DNA of 34,922 nt from Gammaproteobacteria bacterium (GCA_020845975.1 JADLET010000092.1:1-34922); one strand, 5' to 3'. Positions 17,178 through 25,465 are shown, counted from the first letter of the stretch. Notes: generated by a model from the letters alone, not told the origin. Made by a program: numbers and translations.

Positions 17178-18491
17178 CTAAGATTCCCGCAGCGCCACCG
17201 TGATCGGCAGGCGCGCGGCGCGCAGGGCGGGCAGCAGTCCACCGAGGAAGCCTATGCCCAGCGCCCACTGCAGGCCCTTCAGCAACAGCATGGGCGTTCC
17301 CTGAAACTGGAACACGACCTGGCTGAAGTTGCCGCCCAGCGTCGAGACGGTATAGCCGTTGAACAGCACATAGGCAATCGCGGCGCCGAGCGCGCCACCC
17401 GCCAGCGCGAGCAGCATCGATTCCAGCAGCACCGCGGCCACCACCGGGGCGCCGGTGAAACCAAGCGCGCGCAGCGTGGCGATCTCACGCGCGCGCGCGG
17501 CAATCGCCGCATACAGGGTGTTGATCGCGCCGAACACCGCGCCGATCGCCATGATGATGGCCACCCCGGTACCCAGCACACGGATCACCCGGGTGAGCTG
17601 TTCCGACTGCTTGTTGTAGTACTCGCGCGTGGTCTCCACTTCCACCTTCAGGCGCGGATCGCCGCCCAGCGCCGCGCGCATGCGCTCCAGCCCCTGCGCA
17701 CCGTCCAGGCGCAGCGTCACCGACTGGAAGCCGTTGCGCCGGTAGGCGGTCGCGACAGTCTCCGCGTCTCCCCACAGCTCCGAGTCGTGTGCGTCGCCGG
17801 AGGCGAACGACCCCACGATGCGCCAGCTCTGGTTGTTGAGCCGGATCTCGGCGCCGGGCTCAATGCCGCTGAAGCGGCGCAGCGCGGCATGCCCGACCAC
17901 GAGCTCACGCAGACCGGGCTGGAAGCGGCGTCCGGAGACCAGCTTCACCTGCGTACGCACTCCCCACACACCGGGCCCCACGCCACGCACCACCACGTTC
18001 GCGTCGGTCCCGGAAGAGCGCATCGGGATGTTCGCGATCACCACAATCTCGGGCGAGGCGAGCGGCGCCTCCCGCGCATCGCGCGCCACGCCCGGCGCCT
18101 GCGCGATCAGCGTCACGTCGGCGCGCTCCAGCCCGGAGGACACCTCAGCATCGGCCCCGGCGCGCAGCACAATCGCCGTGTCGTCACTGCCCGATTCCTT
18201 CAGCGTGGCCTCGAAACCGGCCGCCATTGACAACAGCGCGACCAGCACCGCGACTACGCCACCGATGCCGACCACGATCACCGAAGTGCCGCCGAGACGC
18301 TGAGGGATGGTGGACAGGCCACTCGCGGCGATGGCCAGCGCCTGACGCCCTGGGCGCGTATACCACAACCAGACCACCAGCGCCGGACTCAGCGCGAGCA
18401 GCACGAGCGGCGCCGACATCCAGACCATCACCACGCACAGCGCCACGAACCCGATGCCGGCGCCCTGGAGGAATGGCAGGAATCCGCGCAT
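17178..18491 (-). CDS. ABC transporter permease, FtsX/MacB type (second permease)
   Basis: The 437-residue protein has two membrane helices at the N-terminus, then another helix (VIVVGIGGVVAVLVALLSMA), a large periplasmic domain (GLERADVTLIAQAPGV ... VELVVGHAAL-like segment) and three C-terminal helices with the FtsX signature REIATLRALGFTGAPVVAAVL. It ends LPALRAARLPITVALRES. Such permeases couple ATP hydrolysis to export or lipoprotein-type extraction in MacB-like systems. ATG 18491 is preferred over GTG 18497 because GAGG is 8 bases before it. It lies 10 bases after the first permease gene and closes the operon. Confidence 0.88.
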   Translation of the reverse strand: MRGFLPFLQGAGIGFVALCVVMVWMSAPLVLLALSPALVVWLWYTRPGRQALAIAASGLSTIPQRLGGTSVIVVGIGGVVAVLVALLSMAAGFEATLKESGSDDTAIVLRAGADAEVSSGLERADVTLIAQAPGVARDAREAPLASPEIVVIANIPMRSSGTDANVVVRGVGPGVWGVRTQVKLVSGRRFQPGLRELVVGHAALRRFSGIEPGAEIRLNNQSWRIVGSFASGDAHDSELWGDAETVATAYRRNGFQSVTLRLDGAQGLERMRAALGGDPRLKVEVETTREYYNKQSEQLTRVIRVLGTGVAIIMAIGAVFGAINTLYAAIAARAREIATLRALGFTGAPVVAAVLLESMLLALAGGALGAAIAYVLFNGYTVSTLGGNFSQVVFQFQGTPMLLLKGLQWALGIGFLGGLLPALRAARLPITVALRES

Positions 18492-18501
18492 CGTCACGCC
18501 C

Positions 18502-19638
18502 TCAGCGCCCGCTCAGCGCGTCGACGATGCCGAGACGCATCGCCCGCAGCGCGGGGGGCAGGCCTACCGCGAGGCCGATCGCCAGGGCCAGCGCCAGACC
18601 CACCCACCAGGTCTGGGCCGCCATCGGCAGATCGAACTGACCGCCGCTGGCGGCGCTGAGCACCGGCAGACTCAGGCGCGCCAGCACGAGCCCCGCCGCG
18701 CCGCCGAGCATCAGCAGCAGCATCGACTCGGCCAGCACGATGGACAGGATCAGATGGCGGGTGAAACCGATGGTCTTGAGCACGGCCAGCTCGGGGATGC
18801 GATCCCGGATCGCCTGTGCCATGGTGTTGCCGGTCAGCAGTATCAGCGCGAAGAACACCGCGCCCATGATCGCGGTGACGATCAGGCCGATATCACCGAT
18901 CTGTTTCGCGAAGGACAGCTGGAAGTCACGCTCGCTCTGGCTCTTGGTCTCGTCGGAGGAATTCGCGAACAGACGGTCGATGGTCAGCGCGATGCGATCG
19001 ACGTGCGCCGGGTCATCCACCTGCACGATGTACCAGCCCACGGTGCCCTGGCCGAACTCGCGCGCCTCGTCGACATAGGCGTAGTTGAAGAACAGCTGCT
19101 GCTCCATGCCGCGCAGCTCGGGCTGGGCGGCATGGAAGATACCGACCAGGTCCAGCATCCACACGATGCCGCCATCCCTGGTGGGAAAGATGGTGGCCTG
19201 CAGCGGAATCCGGTCGCCGGGTTTCCAGCCGAAGCGCTCCGCCAGCGCCGCCCCGACGATCGCGCCGGTGCGCGTCGCGACGAAGGCCTGCCGCTCCGCC
19301 GCCGACAGCACGATCTCGGAATGAATGTCGAGAAAGGGCTGCGGGCTGACGGCGATGGTCGGGAAGAAATTCTTGGGGTCCTGGTAGATCCCGCCGAACC
19401 AGTTGGCCCAGGCGATCCTGCGCACGCCGGGCACCGCCCGTATGCGGTTGAGCTGCGCAAAGGGCAGCGGCTGGATGATGGAAAAGCGCGACGTCACCAC
19501 CAGGCGGTCGATGCCGGCGAGGTTCTGCGGCGCGGTGAAGGCCACGCGCACGGCATCGAGCAGCCCGAACAGCGCAAAGGCCATCGCCACCGAGAGCAGC
19601 GTGAGCAGGGTGCGCGCCTTCTTGCGCCGCAGCCCCAT
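18502..19638 (-). CDS. ABC transporter permease, FtsX/MacB type (first permease)
   Basis: The 378-residue protein has an N-terminal basic stretch and membrane helix (RRKKARTLLTLLSVAMAFAL), a periplasmic domain and three C-terminal helices, including AIRDRIPELAVLKTIGFTRH, the FtsX family signature, and PPALRAMRLGIVDALSGR at the end. The start is doubtful. The frame is open upstream to the ATPase stop and encodes KYLHLIWMGLRRKK, typical of relatives. The good ribosome site (GAGGAGGGG) is 21 bases before the ATG, with GTC GTC at normal spacing and no ATG, GTG or TTG. The protein may begin about 9 residues earlier from an unusual codon. Confidence 0.85.
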   Translation of the reverse strand: MGLRRKKARTLLTLLSVAMAFALFGLLDAVRVAFTAPQNLAGIDRLVVTSRFSIIQPLPFAQLNRIRAVPGVRRIAWANWFGGIYQDPKNFFPTIAVSPQPFLDIHSEIVLSAAERQAFVATRTGAIVGAALAERFGWKPGDRIPLQATIFPTRDGGIVWMLDLVGIFHAAQPELRGMEQQLFFNYAYVDEAREFGQGTVGWYIVQVDDPAHVDRIALTIDRLFANSSDETKSQSERDFQLSFAKQIGDIGLIVTAIMGAVFFALILLTGNTMAQAIRDRIPELAVLKTIGFTRHLILSIVLAESMLLLMLGGAAGLVLARLSLPVLSAASGGQFDLPMAAQTWWVGLALALAIGLAVGLPPALRAMRLGIVDALSGR

Positions 19639-19671
19639 CCAGATGAGGTGCAGATACTTGACGACCCCTCC

Positions 19672-20361
19672 TCAGGCGGACGCGCCCGCGTCGACCAGCG
19701 ATCCCTTGTCGAGATGCAACACGCGGCGGGCGAATTCCGCCGCCCGCGGATCGTGGGTCACCATGATCATGGTCTTGCCGTACTCCCGGTTGAGGCGCTG
19801 CAGCAGCGTCAGCACCTCCTCGGCGGAATGGCGGTCGAGATCGCCGGTGGGCTCGTCGCATACCAGCAGGGTCGGATCCGACACGATGGCGCGCGCGATG
19901 GCGACGCGCTGCTGCTGTCCGCCCGACAGTTCGCCGGGACGGTGAGCGATGCGGTCACCGAGACCAACCAGCTCAAGGGCGATGCGCGCGTTGTGCCGCC
20001 GCTGCGCTGCACTCAATCGCGTCAGCAGCAACGGCAGTTCGACGTTCTTCTGCGCCGTCAGCATCGGGAGCAGATTGTAGAACTGGAAGACGAATCCGAC
20101 GTGCGCCGCGCGCCAGCGCGCCAGCTCGGTGGCGGAAAGCGTGTCGATGCGGCGACCCGCGACGGTGATGCTCCCCTCGCTCGGCGTATCGATGCCCGCG
20201 ATCATGTTGAGCAGCGTCGTCTTGCCGGAGCCGGACGGTCCCATCAGGGCGAGGAAATCTCCCGGCGGCACGTCAAGATCGATGCGATGCAGTACCTCGA
20301 TGCGCTGCCGGCCGCGCTCGTAAGACTTGCTGACGTCACGGATCTCGATTAATGCCGACAT
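19672..20361 (-). CDS. ABC transporter ATP-binding protein (MacB/LolD type)
   Basis: The 229-residue protein has all ABC motifs: Walker A GPSGSGKTT (41-49), Q-loop, signature [14 protein letters not shown], Walker B LLVCDEPTGDLD and switch His in MVTHDPRAAE. The TGDLD and REYGKTMIMVTHD phrases fit the MacB/LolD/FtsE class that partners with FtsX-type permeases, as the next two genes do. The start ATG 20361 follows GGGGCGGCG; an upstream in-frame extension is not protein-like. It lies 25 bases after the adaptor gene. Confidence 0.93.
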   Translation of the reverse strand: MSALIEIRDVSKSYERGRQRIEVLHRIDLDVPPGDFLALMGPSGSGKTTLLNMIAGIDTPSEGSITVAGRRIDTLSATELARWRAAHVGFVFQFYNLLPMLTAQKNVELPLLLTRLSAAQRRHNARIALELVGLGDRIAHRPGELSGGQQQRVAIARAIVSDPTLLVCDEPTGDLDRHSAEEVLTLLQRLNREYGKTMIMVTHDPRAAEFARRVLHLDKGSLVDAGASA

Positions 20362-20386
20362 GACGCCGCCCCGATACCGCTTTCGC

Positions 20387-21610
20387 TCACCCGCCCGACC
20401 CGACCTCGACCCGCACGCCATCGGCGAGCGACGCGGGCGGATCACGCACCAGGGTCAGATCGGCGGCCAGGCCCTCCCCTACCAGCACCAGATCGCCATA
20501 GGCCTGGCCCGGTGTGATCGCGCGCTGCCGCACCCGCTCACCCTCGAGCATGAACACCACGCTGGCGCCGTCGCGCCGCGCGATCGACGCGGCCGGGACC
20601 AGCACACCATCCGGCGCGGCATCCGCGCCGCCCTCCTGCAGGAACGACACCCGCACGCCCATTTCGGGCACGATGCGCGCATCCTTCCCTTCGAGCGCGA
20701 TGCGCACCTTCACGGTCGCCTTGCTGCGGTCCGCGGTCGGGATGATGGCGATCACCCGCGCCGGGATCCGCCAGTCGGGATAGGCGTCCAGCGCCGCCGC
20801 GACCGGCTGGCCGGGACGCACGCGGTTGATGAATGACTCGTTCACGTCGACCTCAATCTCGAGCGAATCCATGTCGACGATGGTCGCGATGCCGGTGCGG
20901 GTGAAACCGCCGCCGGCGGAGATTGGCGAGACGATCTCGCCGGGCTGGGCCGGAACCGCCACCACCACGCCGGCGAACGGCGCGCGGATGACGGTATTGT
21001 CGAGATTGACCTGCGCGACCTGCAGCTCGGCGCGGGCGACCTCCACCTGGCCGCGCTGCGCGGCAAGCTGGGCAGCGAGCGAAGCAACACGCGTGCGCGC
21101 GTCCTCCAGCGCCTGCTGAGGCGCCAGACCACGCTCCCTGAGTTCCTGCTGGCGACGCAGATCGCGCGCGGCCTGATCGGCCTCGGCCTCGATCTGCCCG
21201 TGCTGCGCCTGGACCGCGCGCAGCCGCGCCTGCGCCAATGCCAGCCGGGTGCGCTCGTCGACATCGTCGAGCCGGGCCAGCACCTGATCCTTCTCCAGCG
21301 CGTCGCCCTCCTCGATGAGGACGTCGGCGAGCTTGCCGGTGATCTTGAAGGACACCGTCGCCTCGCGCCGCGCCGTCACATATCCGGTGGCATCCAGCAC
21401 CGCGACCCCGCCCGCGAGCGCGGCGGTCGACTGCGACCTCACGGTCTCGACCGGAACAGGACGCGGAGTCAGCATCAATGCCGCGCCGCCGCCCAGCGCG
21501 ACCAGCAAGACGACACCGGCGACGAGCCAGTAACGTCGCTTCACCCGGCCGTGGCCGTCGCGCTGCCCGGGATCCAGGCGCAGTTGCTCAAGCAGATTCT
21601 GATCGTTCAT
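20387..21610 (-). CDS. Periplasmic adaptor (membrane fusion) protein, MacA/HlyD type
   Basis: The 407-residue protein has a single N-terminal membrane anchor (about 27-49, YWLVAGVVLLVALGGGAALM). A biotinyl-lipoyl half-motif follows (GYVTARREATVSFKITGKL), then a long coiled-coil hairpin (about 120-200, rich in Ala, Gln, Arg) and the second half NTVIRAPFAGVVVAVPAQPGEIV, and finally beta-barrel domains. Adaptors of this kind link an inner membrane ABC pump to the outer membrane. As the first gene of adaptor-ATPase-permease-permease it points to a MacAB-like exporter. No TolC gene is in the window. Confidence 0.9.
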   Translation of the reverse strand: MNDQNLLEQLRLDPGQRDGHGRVKRRYWLVAGVVLLVALGGGAALMLTPRPVPVETVRSQSTAALAGGVAVLDATGYVTARREATVSFKITGKLADVLIEEGDALEKDQVLARLDDVDERTRLALAQARLRAVQAQHGQIEAEADQAARDLRRQQELRERGLAPQQALEDARTRVASLAAQLAAQRGQVEVARAELQVAQVNLDNTVIRAPFAGVVVAVPAQPGEIVSPISAGGGFTRTGIATIVDMDSLEIEVDVNESFINRVRPGQPVAAALDAYPDWRIPARVIAIIPTADRSKATVKVRIALEGKDARIVPEMGVRVSFLQEGGADAAPDGVLVPAASIARRDGASVVFMLEGERVRQRAITPGQAYGDLVLVGEGLAADLTLVRDPPASLADGVRVEVGSGG

Positions 21611-21737
21611 GGCTTGCTGTTCCAGAGACCCGCCGCGGGGTCACGTCGATGAACCGGCGCGTGTCCGGCGCACGGCGGTCAGGATGCGAAATTCGCAGGC
21701 GCCATTATATATCACTCGTCACAGGCGCCACGCCCCT

Positions 21738-21776
21738 GAAAACACAAAGCCCCCGGCTGCGTGAACAACCGGGGGC
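21738..21776 (-). terminator. Rho-independent terminator of the 28-residue peptide gene
   Basis: Minus strand: GCCCCCGG stem pairs with CCGGGGGC around a 12-base loop, followed by TTTGTGTTTTC. It sits between the small peptide gene and the exporter operon. Confidence 0.8.
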
Positions 21777-21828
21777 CCCTCCTCCCCTCCAGTTCCGGTC
21801 CGGAGACCGAACCGGTTCTAGCCCCTTC

Positions 21829-21915
21829 TCACACGTAGGGCATCACAAGCATCGATGCACCTATCAGGCAGGTCGGGATCAGCGTGATCATCAACACGGC
21901 AACGCGGATATGCAT
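21829..21915 (-). CDS. Predicted 28-residue single-span membrane peptide
   Basis: The frame of 28 codons plus TGA opens at ATG 21915, with AAGGGA 9 bases upstream. The product begins MHIRVAVLMITLIPTCLIG and ends VMPYV; it is almost entirely hydrophobic after H2 and R4, which suits one membrane helix with a positive N-terminus. A possible promoter lies about 80 bases upstream and a strong terminator about 50 bases downstream, so a self-contained transcript looks likely. No family was recognised. Its size recalls small subunits or regulators of membrane complexes, which is only an analogy. Confidence 0.55.
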   Translation of the reverse strand: MHIRVAVLMITLIPTCLIGASMLVMPYV

Positions 21916-21991
21916 AGCAATTTCCCTTTCGTGTTATTTCCATGTTTTAGTCTTATGTCCAGAGCACAAAGATCGAAGACGGAAAAATGAC

Positions 21992-22021
21992 GCTATACAG
22001 CTGATTAGAGCGTGATAACAA
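21992..22021 (-). promoter_or_regulatory. Candidate promoter of the 28-residue peptide gene
   Basis: Minus strand: TTGTTA (22021-22016), 18-base spacer, TATAGC (21997-21992), giving a leader of about 70 bases. Together with the peptide gene and two terminators this accounts for the 21611-22160 gap. Confidence 0.35.
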
Positions 22022-22104
22022 TAAACGCTTCTCCGCCGTAATTCAATGCTACTAGACAAGATGGTCGATACCCGAGATGGCATCGCCGCGAGACTCGAAA
22101 ACAT

Positions 22105-22150
22105 GACAAGGAAACGCGCCGGGCGTCCGCATGGCAGACGCCCGGCGCGA
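22105..22150 (-). terminator. Rho-independent terminator of gltA
   Basis: A 13-bp perfect stem (CGCGCCGGGCGTC, 22115-22127; GACGCCCGGCGCG, 22137-22149) with a 9-base loop is followed on the minus strand by TTTCCTTGT. It starts 11 bases after the gltA stop. Confidence 0.85.
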
Positions 22151-22160
22151 CCGGGAAATA

Positions 22161-23447
22161 CTAGCGTTTGTCGATCGGAACGTAATCGATCGGAGCGGAA
22201 CCCGTGTATATCTGACGCGGACGCATGATGCGGGCGTTGGCGTCATCATGCTGTTCCTTCCAGTGTGCGATCCAGCCCGGGAGACGACCAATGGCGAAGA
22301 TGACCGTGAACATATTGGTCGGAATGCCCATGCCGCGCAGCAGGATGCCGCTGTAGAAGTCGACATTGGGATAGAGTTTGCGCTCGATGAAATAGGGATC
22401 CGCCAGCGCGAGATCCTCCAGCTTGCGCGCGATGTCGAGCAGCGGGTCCTTGTAGCGCAGGTTCGGCAGCACCTTCTCGCACAATGTCTTAAGCATGCGC
22501 GCGCGCGGATCGAAATTACGGTAGACGCGATGACCGAAACCGAACAGGCGGAACGGATTGTTCTTGTCCTTCGCATCGCGTATGCACTGTTCGGGCGACA
22601 ACCCGCCGCGGTGGATGCGCTCGAGCATGTCGATCACCTCCACGTTGGCGCCGCCGTGCAGCGGCCCCCACAGGGCCGATACACCCGCGGCGCAGGAGGC
22701 GAACAGGTTGGCACGCGCGGACCCGACCACGCGCACCGCCGTTGTGCTGCAATTCTGTTCGTGGTCCGCGTGCAGGATGAAGATCAGATTGAGCGCCTCC
22801 TCGATCTCCGGCGGCGCGATGTACTGCCGGTACGGCAGAGAGAACATCATGTGGAGGAAGTTCGCGCAGTAACGCAGGCTCGGATCCGGGTAGATGAACG
22901 GCAGGCCGCGCGAGCGGCGGTAGGAGAACGCCGCGATGGTGCGCACCTTGCTGATCAGGCGCGCGGCAGCCTCCACCAGCTTCTCGGCGTCCTCCAGCTC
23001 GAGAAACTGCTTGTGAAAACAGGCAAGGTTGCTGACCATGGCGGACAGGATCGCCATCGGCGGCGCGTCCGTCGGGATGTAATGAAACTGGTTCTTGAGT
23101 CCTTCGTGCAACAGCTCGTTCGCCGTCAGACGCTCGCGAAAATAGGCCAGTTCGGACGCCTGCGGCAGATGGCCGAAGATCAGCAGCCAGGCCGCCTCGA
23201 CGAAGCTGGGATTGTGCTCGAACTGCTCGATCGGTATGCCGCGATAGCGCAGCACGCCCTGCTCGCCGTCGATATAGGTAATGGCGCTGCGGCACACCGC
23301 GGTATTGGCGAGCGCCGGATCGAACGTGGTCAGGCCGGTCAGACTCAGCAACTGGGAGACATCCACGGCGGGCCCGCCTTCCGACCCCGTAACGAGCGGA
23401 CGTTCGAACTGTTTGTCATTGACCGTCAGAATGGCCTTGTCCGTCAT
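22161..23447 (-). CDS. gltA: Citrate synthase, type II
   Basis: The 428-residue protein matches the hexameric, NADH-sensitive type II enzyme of proteobacteria in length and motifs. HADHEQNCST spans 226-235. GPLHGGAN spans 261-268 with catalytic H264. FGFGHRVYRNFDPRA spans 302-316 with H306. The catalytic Asp lies in the YPNVDFYSG segment. It condenses acetyl-CoA and oxaloacetate to citrate at the entry of the TCA cycle. The ATG has TAAGGT upstream. It stands alone with its own terminator and is divergent from the glycine-zipper gene. Confidence 0.97.
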   Translation of the reverse strand: MTDKAILTVNDKQFERPLVTGSEGGPAVDVSQLLSLTGLTTFDPALANTAVCRSAITYIDGEQGVLRYRGIPIEQFEHNPSFVEAAWLLIFGHLPQASELAYFRERLTANELLHEGLKNQFHYIPTDAPPMAILSAMVSNLACFHKQFLELEDAEKLVEAAARLISKVRTIAAFSYRRSRGLPFIYPDPSLRYCANFLHMMFSLPYRQYIAPPEIEEALNLIFILHADHEQNCSTTAVRVVGSARANLFASCAAGVSALWGPLHGGANVEVIDMLERIHRGGLSPEQCIRDAKDKNNPFRLFGFGHRVYRNFDPRARMLKTLCEKVLPNLRYKDPLLDIARKLEDLALADPYFIERKLYPNVDFYSGILLRGMGIPTNMFTVIFAIGRLPGWIAHWKEQHDDANARIMRPRQIYTGSAPIDYVPIDKR

Positions 23448-23587
23448 GACCTTACCCCAATCAGCGCTGCTTCAGAAAGCATAATCTAGCACACTTGCGC
23501 GGGCTTCCGGAAAAACCCCGCGCGTTCAGCCCCGGTTCAGCATCCACGTGCCAGGATAATAATGAACCCACTGGCAAGGAGACGAAC

Positions 23588-24136
23588 ATGAACACGCTTA
23601 CTTCCACCACCGGTCTGGCCATCCTGACGCTGATGTTGTCACCCGCGGCCTTCGCCGATCCGGCGCGACATGACGAACATCGCCCGGGGCACAACGGACA
23701 CACGGGCCATGCGCGCGTCGTCCACATGGAACCCATCGTCCGGCAGGTCGTGGTCCGCGCACCGATGCGTGAGTGCCGCCTGGAGGAAGTCCGTTACCCG
23801 ACACATGCCGGCCCGCGCCGTGACGTCGCGGGACCGATGATTGTCGGCGGCATCATCGGCGCCGCGCTCGGCCATCAGATCGGCGACGGGCATGGCCGGG
23901 ATGCCGCCACCCTGCTCGGCGCATTGATCGGTTCCTCGATCGCGCGCGGCGCCGCGCACCACGGGACGCAGGGGAGCTATGAAACCGTCTATGAAGAACG
24001 CTGCCGCGGCGCGCATCCCGCGCGAGTTGAACAGCGCATCGAAGGCTACCGCGTGACCTATCGCCAGCATGGTGAACTGCGCAGCACGCGGATGAGCCAT
24101 GATCCGGGCGCGCACAAGTACAGGACTAAGGACTAA
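23588..24136 (+). CDS. Glycine-zipper envelope protein (17-kDa antigen/SlyB-like)
   Basis: The 182-residue protein has a Sec signal peptide (1-23, ending AAFA), then a His-rich segment (RHDEHRPGHNGHTGH). The glycine-zipper 2TM-type hairpin follows at about 82-120: GPMIVGGIIGAALGHQIGDG, then ATLLGALIGSSIARG. The C-terminal part has YEERC and EGYRVTYRQHGE, as in surface-antigen-like domains. The ribosome site is AAGGAG. The stop codon and the last four residues (RTKD) are encoded by a GGACTAA heptamer array, so the original C-terminus may have differed slightly. Location is probably the outer membrane or periplasm; function unknown. Confidence 0.85.
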   Translation: MNTLTSTTGLAILTLMLSPAAFADPARHDEHRPGHNGHTGHARVVHMEPIVRQVVVRAPMRECRLEEVRYPTHAGPRRDVAGPMIVGGIIGAALGHQIGDGHGRDAATLLGALIGSSIARGAAHHGTQGSYETVYEERCRGAHPARVEQRIEGYRVTYRQHGELRSTRMSHDPGAHKYRTKD

Positions 24137-24142
24137 GGACTT
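24123..24142 (+). repeat. GGACTAA heptamer array overlapping the glycine-zipper gene end
   Basis: Two full units (24123-24136) and a partial third. The TAA of the second unit is the stop codon of the gene. Confidence 0.9.
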
Positions 24143-24158
24143 AGTGAAAGATCAGATT

Positions 24159-24237
24159 GTAGCCCGGATCGGGGCGCATGACGCCGGAATCCGGGAAGAC
24201 CGAATCCCCGGATTCCGCTGCGCTCCATCCGGGCTAC
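24159..24237. repeat. Family B REP-like inverted pair
   Basis: One copy reads GTAGCCCGGATC...GGAATCCGGG (24159-24196) and a second, inverted, reads CCCCGGATTCC...ATCCGGGCTAC (24206-24237). The head-to-head pair is separated by 9 bases, as in bipartite REP units. Confidence 0.85.
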
Positions 24238-24332
24238 GGTATTCGAAATATGTCCCCGCCGCGGATGCTGTGCAGATTGTGAAAAACAGGACTTCAAACC
24301 CTTGAACACTTGCGATGCGGGTCAGTATCAAT

Positions 24333-24370
24333 GTAGCCCGGATGGAGGCGCGTGGCGCCGGAATCCGGGG
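24333..24370 (+). repeat. Family B REP-like element
   Basis: A single copy, GTAGCCCGGATGGAGGCG...GGAATCCGGGG, lies 17 bases before the heptamer array at the end of the LEA-type gene. Confidence 0.8.
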
Positions 24371-24381
24371 ATAGGTCGACT

Positions 24382-24408
24382 CAGTCCTTAGTCCTTAGTC
24401 CTTAGTCC
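24382..24408 (-). repeat. GGACTAA heptamer array overlapping the LEA-type gene end
   Basis: Three full units plus a partial one on the minus strand. The stop TAA and the last residues (RTKD) of the lipoprotein gene are built from it. Confidence 0.9.
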
Positions 24409-24885
24409 TGATCCCTTGAGATCAATCTCCCCCCGATATTCGAACGGATACTTCAGCGCACGATGCAGGGGTTTGACGTGGCCGGCGAGACGGTAGCTGA
24501 AGGTCTTCAGCTCGCCACGCCCCAGCCGCTGGATTTGCCCGAGAATACCGGTAATGCCGCTGGTCACCTGCACCTCGACGAGCTGTTCCCCGAAGGCCGG
24601 CAGGGTCATGCGCTGGTCGCTGAGACCATGGGCGAATTCCTCGTCGTTGAGATACAGACGGAATTCCATGCCCGCGATCGGCAGCTCCACGTCGTTGGGG
24701 TTCTGCACGCGCAGACTGAGGCGGTAGCGTTGCTCGAACACGCCGAACTCTTCGAGCTGCAGGTTCGCCAGACTGACGCGCGGCGATTCCAGCCGCGTAG
24801 CCAGACCGGCGCAGCCGGACAACCCGATCAACAGCGCGACCAGCGCGAGGCGCCACGGATTCGTACGCGCAACCTTCGCGATCAC
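24388..24885 (-). CDS. LEA type 2 (LEA14-like) lipoprotein
   Basis: The 165-residue protein has a lipoprotein signal with lipobox LSGC (Cys25) and a WHy/LEA type 2 domain: SLANLQLEEFGVFEQRYRLSLRVQNPNDVELPIAGMEFRLYL in outline, then FAHGLSDQRMTLPAFGEQLVEVQV. The NPNDVELPI phrase is diagnostic. Such proteins are linked to stress or desiccation tolerance and are anchored to the envelope. The GTG start overlaps the cytochrome c stop by 4 bases (GTGA), making it the last gene of the pot operon. Its terminal RTKD comes from a heptamer repeat. Confidence 0.87.
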   Translation of the reverse strand: MIAKVARTNPWRLALVALLIGLSGCAGLATRLESPRVSLANLQLEEFGVFEQRYRLSLRVQNPNDVELPIAGMEFRLYLNDEEFAHGLSDQRMTLPAFGEQLVEVQVTSGITGILGQIQRLGRGELKTFSYRLAGHVKPLHRALKYPFEYRGEIDLKGSGLRTKD

Positions 24886-25412
24886 AGCGACAGCACGAAC
24901 ATCACCAGCCGTTCGATATCCTCGTCGGAGACCCGCGGCGAATAGGGCGGCATCGGGATTCCGCCGGTCACCTCGGTCCAGTTGCCCTGGCCGCCCGTCT
25001 TCACCTTCTGGATCAGTCTGGTCATGGCGTCAGGATCGCCCTTGTATTTCGCACTGACATCCTGCCACGCGGGACCGACCAGCTTCGCATCGATCTTGTG
25101 GCAGGCGAGGCACCCGCCTTTCTGCGCCAGCGCAAGACCCTCGTCCCGGCTCGGGACGCCGGCTGGAGCGGTCGTGGCGGGCCGCTGCGTGGTCAACACT
25201 TCAGGCGCGGGGGACGACGGTACCGACATCCCGGCTTCCGGTCCAGACATCGATCCGGATTCAGGAACGGCGCCATCCGTCACCGGGGGAACATCCTGCC
25301 GCTGCGGAACCGCATCCGCCGGCGCCGGCATGTTCGCGGATTGCCCTTCCTGTTCCTTCCCGCATGCGGCCACCAGGACCGCCAGTATCAGCACAATTAC
25401 GCTCGCCTTCAT
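24882..25412 (-). CDS. Cytochrome c (class I, c5-like) lipoprotein
   Basis: The 176-residue protein has a lipobox LVAAC (Cys17) after a short hydrophobic signal. A Pro/Ala/Ser-rich tether of about 70 residues leads to one c-type haem domain: CLACH at 101-105, the axial Met probably M155 in GGIPMPPYSP, and the end DEDIERLVMFVLSL. This fits a membrane-tethered cytochrome c5 or c-551/552-like electron carrier. The start ATG 25412 has a strong GAGGAGG. It follows potD by 53 bases and overlaps the next lipoprotein gene by 4 bases, an unexpected companion for polyamine uptake. Confidence 0.9.
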   Translation of the reverse strand: MKASVIVLILAVLVAACGKEQEGQSANMPAPADAVPQRQDVPPVTDGAVPESGSMSGPEAGMSVPSSPAPEVLTTQRPATTAPAGVPSRDEGLALAQKGGCLACHKIDAKLVGPAWQDVSAKYKGDPDAMTRLIQKVKTGGQGNWTEVTGGIPMPPYSPRVSDEDIERLVMFVLSL

Positions 25413-25465
25413 TGAGGCCTCCTCAGGGTGTCTCGCCCGTATCCTGCCCGCCGCCCGGAATGGCA

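Noticed and set aside
18454-20352. Long plus-strand open frame opposite the exporter genes (also 2406-4058 and 4981-7128)
   Set aside because: These are antisense frames kept open by high GC content. Their translations are His/Arg/Gln-rich and domain-free, while the opposite strand encodes clear families.
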